A DNA stretch of 11,590 nucleotides from Myxococcales bacterium (lineage in GTDB: Bacteria; Myxococcota_A; Polyangia; Polyangiales; Polyangiaceae): assembly GCA_013298325.1 (NCBI GenBank), contig JAAFHJ010000099.1, forward strand, positions 1 to 11,590, read 5' to 3'. A model generated the notes under the pieces. That model was not told the origin of the DNA. It was given only the letters and a program-made list of their open reading frames with translations, and made no database searches. The position numbers were made by a program, and so were the translations under genes. Shown piece after piece: positions 7,979 to 11,590 of the stretch. Each line of letters starts with the position of its first letter. Position 1 is the stretch's first letter.

Positions 7979-8015
7979 AAACCCTCGATGCCGCGAACGG
8001 CCTCGAGGGTTTTTT
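7979..8015 (+). terminator. Strong rho-independent terminator after the PhnA-domain gene
   Basis: AAACCCTCGA (7979-7988) pairs perfectly with TCGAGGGTTT (8003-8012); after one T/C mismatch, GCCG (7990-7993) pairs with CGGC (7998-8001) around a CGAA tetraloop. Six T (8010-8015) form the tail. It ends the small-gene transcript 38 nt past its stop. The opposite strand has only a TTTCTT tail, so action on icd transcripts would be weaker. Confidence 0.95.
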
Positions 8016-8069
8016 GCGGCGGGGACGGGGCCCCTGTTGAGGCGGGCCCGCCGTCCGTCGCGACACCGC

Positions 8070-9353
<1,284 letters not shown>

Positions 9354-9502
9354 CGAAATCTCCGCTGCTTGAAGAACGTCGCCGATTGCCGAACGTGGCG
9401 ATCTTGGTCGACTTTCCGTCGGTGTGTTAGAAACGTAGGCTTCGAGTGCCTTTCGCAAGGTCGCTCGTGGGCGCGCACCTACCACACTCACAAAGGGGCC
9501 GG
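9354..9502 (-). promoter_or_regulatory. icd upstream region
   Basis: These 149 bp lie between the rhomboid stop codon and icd. The icd ribosome-binding site GGAG is at 9360-9363. I see no rho-independent terminator for the rhomboid gene and no convincing -35/-10 pair; a TTGCGA followed by A/T-richer TACGTTTCTAAC (around 9420-9455, minus strand) is the only weak promoter-like stretch. Read-through from the rhomboid gene is possible. Confidence 0.3.
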
Positions 9503-11278
9503 CTAGCGGGACGCGCGCTCCGGGCAGTCGCCAGCGTCGACGAGCAGCTTCTTCGCGTAGTCGCCGTGGCTTCCTGCGCAGACCACGGCGCGCAACGGGG
9601 CCGTCTCTGCGTCCCGCTTCAATTTGAGGAGCGAGAAGTACTTCACCGCGCTCAATACGCCGAGATCGACCCCTTTCGGGAACGCCGAAGCGACGCCTGG
9701 CACCGCCGCTTCGGCAGCAGCAATCTCTGAAAGTGCGCGTTCGAATTCCTTGGCATTGTAGGCTCTCAATGCCGCCTGCTTGTGGACGCGCGGGTCCTTC
9801 GGGTAGCGCTTAAGCCATTCGTCGAGGTGGGAATTCCAGACGGCGACGCTGTCGGGACCTATCGGGTTCTGCTCGTTCGGGAGAAGGTCGAAGAAGACGC
9901 GATCCCCCTCCAACGACTTGAATTCTTCGTCAAATTTCCGCTTTTGGTCGGCGCCAAAGTAGGACTCGGTGCGGGCGCTTGCCGCGTAGCCGGCGCCGAT
10001 CGCGCGATCAAATGCCTCCCGATCTTGGGAATCACGGGCCTGTTCGGCCTGCCAAAGGAGCACACGCGGATCGTCCGGGAAGCGAGACGCCCAGGCCCGA
10101 AAGAGGTCATTGTGGGGCCCGCTGTCCTTCGGAAGATCTTCGTTCGGAATAAGCGTTGCCGCAAGAGCGACTTCGGCGCGCATCGGCGCGTAGGCGCGGC
10201 TCGGAATACGGGAGAGAGCACCGGCATTCAGCAACACAGTCGCCGCCGCAAGCGCGGTCACGAGCGGCGCCGTGAGCGCGTCCTTCCAGGCAGTGTGTCC
10301 ATCGTTCGCCGTGTCTCGCGCTTGCGAACGGGCGGGCCCGCGAAGAAAAAGATAAAGAGCGCCGCCACTTAGTGCGCCGCCAAGCGCTCCGCCTAGGTGG
10401 GCGCCCAGATCGACGGGGGCGTCCCCATGCATGGCGAGCGGCAGCAGACTCGGCACGAGAACGCGTGCAAGCTGCAAACGAATTCCCGTGCGGATCGCCG
10501 GCGGATCGAGCTCCGCGAGCACCATGCCGGCGGTGACGACGCCGAGGATCGCCCCAGAAGCGCCGACGGAGAGAACGTTCCCTTTGTTGGCGAGGACCGA
10601 CCCAAACGAGCCAAAAAGACCCGAAATTCCGTAGAGAATGACGAACCAGCGGGCGCCGATCTTCCGCTCCAGGAAGACGCCCGCCATGCCGAGGGCGACG
10701 CCATTGAGTGCAAGATGCACTGGATCGGCGTGGAGGAACGTCGCGGTGAGCAGCCGGAAGTAGTCGCCGTCCCGGAACGCCTCTTTCCCGAGGGCGCCGA
10801 GCGCTTGGAGGGTGAGAATATTCGGGGCGAAGCCGGTTCGCGGTACGACGGGGAGCGCGTATTCGAGGAGGAGCCCCACGGCGAGAACGGCGAGCAAGGT
10901 GAACGTCGCCGTCATCGGCTGGGCGGGGAGTTCGCCGACCGACTCGGGGACGCCCGGTTGTTCGAGGGCGCGCAGGAGGTCGTCGTGATCGGCCGCGCGA
11001 ATCACAAGTGATTTCTTAAAGTTGCCCCACCAGCGATCGTAGGAAAGCTCGAGGTGGAGCGGCTCTTCACCGACGGCGAACGAGAAGGTGCGGCTCCGCG
11101 GAACCGGGCTCCGGACCGTCGCCACGAGGACGTGATCGCCGGCGCCGAGGTCGACGGCGACGTGGGCACCGGCACGAAAAGAACCGGCGTGAACGACCAC
11201 GCCATCCACTCGAAACTCCAAAGGAAAATCGACGGCGTAGAAGCCCGGCGGCGCGAAGGAAAGCACGACGGTCGCCAT
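9503..11278 (-). CDS. Rhomboid-family intramembrane serine protease with extra N- and C-terminal domains
   Basis: A 591-residue membrane protein. The rhomboid core (about 122-315) has six likely membrane helices: 122-145, 185-203, 210-230, 237-257, 267-283 and 291-313. Catalytic residues are present: Ser241 in SVGASGAILG and His294 in DLGAHLGGALGG, with the conserved FLHADPVHLALN (181-192) supplying His183, His188 and Asn192. Rhomboids cleave transmembrane or lipid-proximal substrates inside the membrane. A further hydrophobic segment (about 334-352) follows the core. Residues 1-120 are a beta-rich region of unrecognised fold, probably cytoplasmic. Residues 360-591 are a soluble C-terminal region with two similar units, WASRFPDDPRV (396-406) and WLKRYPKDPRV (488-498), each followed by a TPR-like helix pair. 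No typical Shine-Dalgarno precedes the ATG, which is 11 bp after the upstream gene, suggesting translational coupling. The substrate is unknown. Confidence 0.9.
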   Translation of the reverse strand: MATVVLSFAPPGFYAVDFPLEFRVDGVVVHAGSFRAGAHVAVDLGAGDHVLVATVRSPVPRSRTFSFAVGEEPLHLELSYDRWWGNFKKSLVIRAADHDDLLRALEQPGVPESVGELPAQPMTATFTLLAVLAVGLLLEYALPVVPRTGFAPNILTLQALGALGKEAFRDGDYFRLLTATFLHADPVHLALNGVALGMAGVFLERKIGARWFVILYGISGLFGSFGSVLANKGNVLSVGASGAILGVVTAGMVLAELDPPAIRTGIRLQLARVLVPSLLPLAMHGDAPVDLGAHLGGALGGALSGGALYLFLRGPARSQARDTANDGHTAWKDALTAPLVTALAAATVLLNAGALSRIPSRAYAPMRAEVALAATLIPNEDLPKDSGPHNDLFRAWASRFPDDPRVLLWQAEQARDSQDREAFDRAIGAGYAASARTESYFGADQKRKFDEEFKSLEGDRVFFDLLPNEQNPIGPDSVAVWNSHLDEWLKRYPKDPRVHKQAALRAYNAKEFERALSEIAAAEAAVPGVASAFPKGVDLGVLSAVKYFSLLKLKRDAETAPLRAVVCAGSHGDYAKKLLVDAGDCPERASR

Positions 11279-11289
11279 TGGAGGCGGGA

Positions 11290-11590
11290 TTATCGCGCCT
11301 TGCGCGTCGCTCCCAGCGCTTTGTCGAGGCGCCGCTCCGCTTCGGCGACGGCGTCGTCGACCCAGGCATCATGCCCTTCCTCGACGGGGGGCGCCTCGGG
11401 GGCAGTCCAGTCGAGGTGGATCGGCTGCCCTTCAAGGGCGGCGTGGCCGGCGAAGGCCTCGCTGGAGAGCGCGATGGAAAAACGCCCCAGGTCGCGGTTG
11501 TCGGGACCGACAAGCGGGAACGTGTGGCGGACCGTCGTAAAGCCATGCATCGGCTGCTTGCCGACGATTGGCCCCTCGTCGAAGGTCCCC
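11290..11590 (-). CDS. C-terminal part of an unrecognised protein (runs off the window)
   Basis: The frame is open from the window edge to a TAA at 11290-11292, giving about 100 C-terminal residues; the start lies beyond 11590. An ATG at 11550 is internal, since in-frame sense codons continue upstream (reading TFDEGPIVGKQ before it). The visible part has a beta-rich stretch (about the first 60 residues, including RHTFPLVGPDNRDLGRFSIAL), then a Pro/Glu-rich segment and a charged helical tail ending in KALGATRKAR. No signal peptide, membrane helix or catalytic motif is seen, and I do not recognise the family. It ends 11 bp before the rhomboid gene on the same strand, so the two are very likely co-transcribed and may work together. 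Confidence 0.7.
   Translation of the reverse strand, partial: GTFDEGPIVGKQPMHGFTTVRHTFPLVGPDNRDLGRFSIALSSEAFAGHAALEGQPIHLDWTAPEAPPVEEGHDAWVDDAVAEAERRLDKALGATRKAR

Noticed and set aside
8023..8056. GGACGG/CCGTCC hairpin considered as an icd terminator
   Set aside because: No T-run follows it on the minus strand and the stem interior is irregular, so it does not meet the form of a rho-independent terminator.
9354..9491. 46-codon N-terminal extension of icd to a GTG at 9491
   Set aside because: The extension does not look like an Icd N-terminus, and the ATG at 9353 has a good GGAG site 6 nt upstream.
10397..11011. A 204-codon plus-strand frame inside the rhomboid gene
   Set aside because: Antisense to the rhomboid core with its catalytic Ser and His; charged low-complexity translation, no motif.

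Overview
The window looks like chromosomal DNA from a high-GC bacterium, most likely a member of the Myxococcota (a deltaproteobacterial-type lineage). The clues are the strong G/C bias at third codon positions, a lipoprotein with an Asp/Gly/Pro-rich linker of repeated PDTG and VDAG units, a divergent ExbD-like lipoprotein, an orphan cytoplasmic hybrid histidine kinase, and complete TCA-cycle enzymes. The assignment is inferred from style and protein families, not from a marker gene.

Left part (1-3726): a secreted cupredoxin-like lipoprotein gene, then the sucC-sucD operon (succinyl-CoA synthetase beta and alpha, overlapping by ATGA), all on the minus strand. A strong rho-independent terminator lies between sucD and the lipoprotein gene. 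A uracil-DNA glycosylase gene (ung) diverges from sucC on the plus strand.

Middle part (3740-7940): a 703-residue GAF/PAS-like/HisKA/HATPase/REC hybrid kinase (minus, GTG start) diverges from a small VOC-superfamily gene (plus). The VOC gene converges on a lipoprotein gene (minus) whose mature region looks like two ExbD/TolR-type periplasmic modules without the usual membrane anchor. A 351-bp gene-poor stretch follows. Two small plus-strand genes come next, a basic Pro/Ala/Lys-rich protein and a stand-alone PhnA/YjdM-type domain, closed by a very clear terminator at 7979-8015.

Right part (8070-11590): icd (NADP-type isocitrate dehydrogenase), a 591-residue rhomboid protease with large extra N- and C-terminal regions, and the 3' part of an unrecognised gene that runs off the window, all on the minus strand.

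Functionally this is mostly ordinary chromosome. Icd and SucCD catalyse separate TCA-cycle steps, but their genes are about 5 kb apart and not in one operon. I see no tRNA, rRNA, CRISPR array, insertion sequence, prophage or defence cassette. I do not see a convincing new multi-gene system. The points most worth a second look are the anchor-less ExbD-like lipoprotein, the multidomain rhomboid, the small basic-protein/PhnA pair, and a G8 tract in an optional N-terminal extension of the VOC gene.
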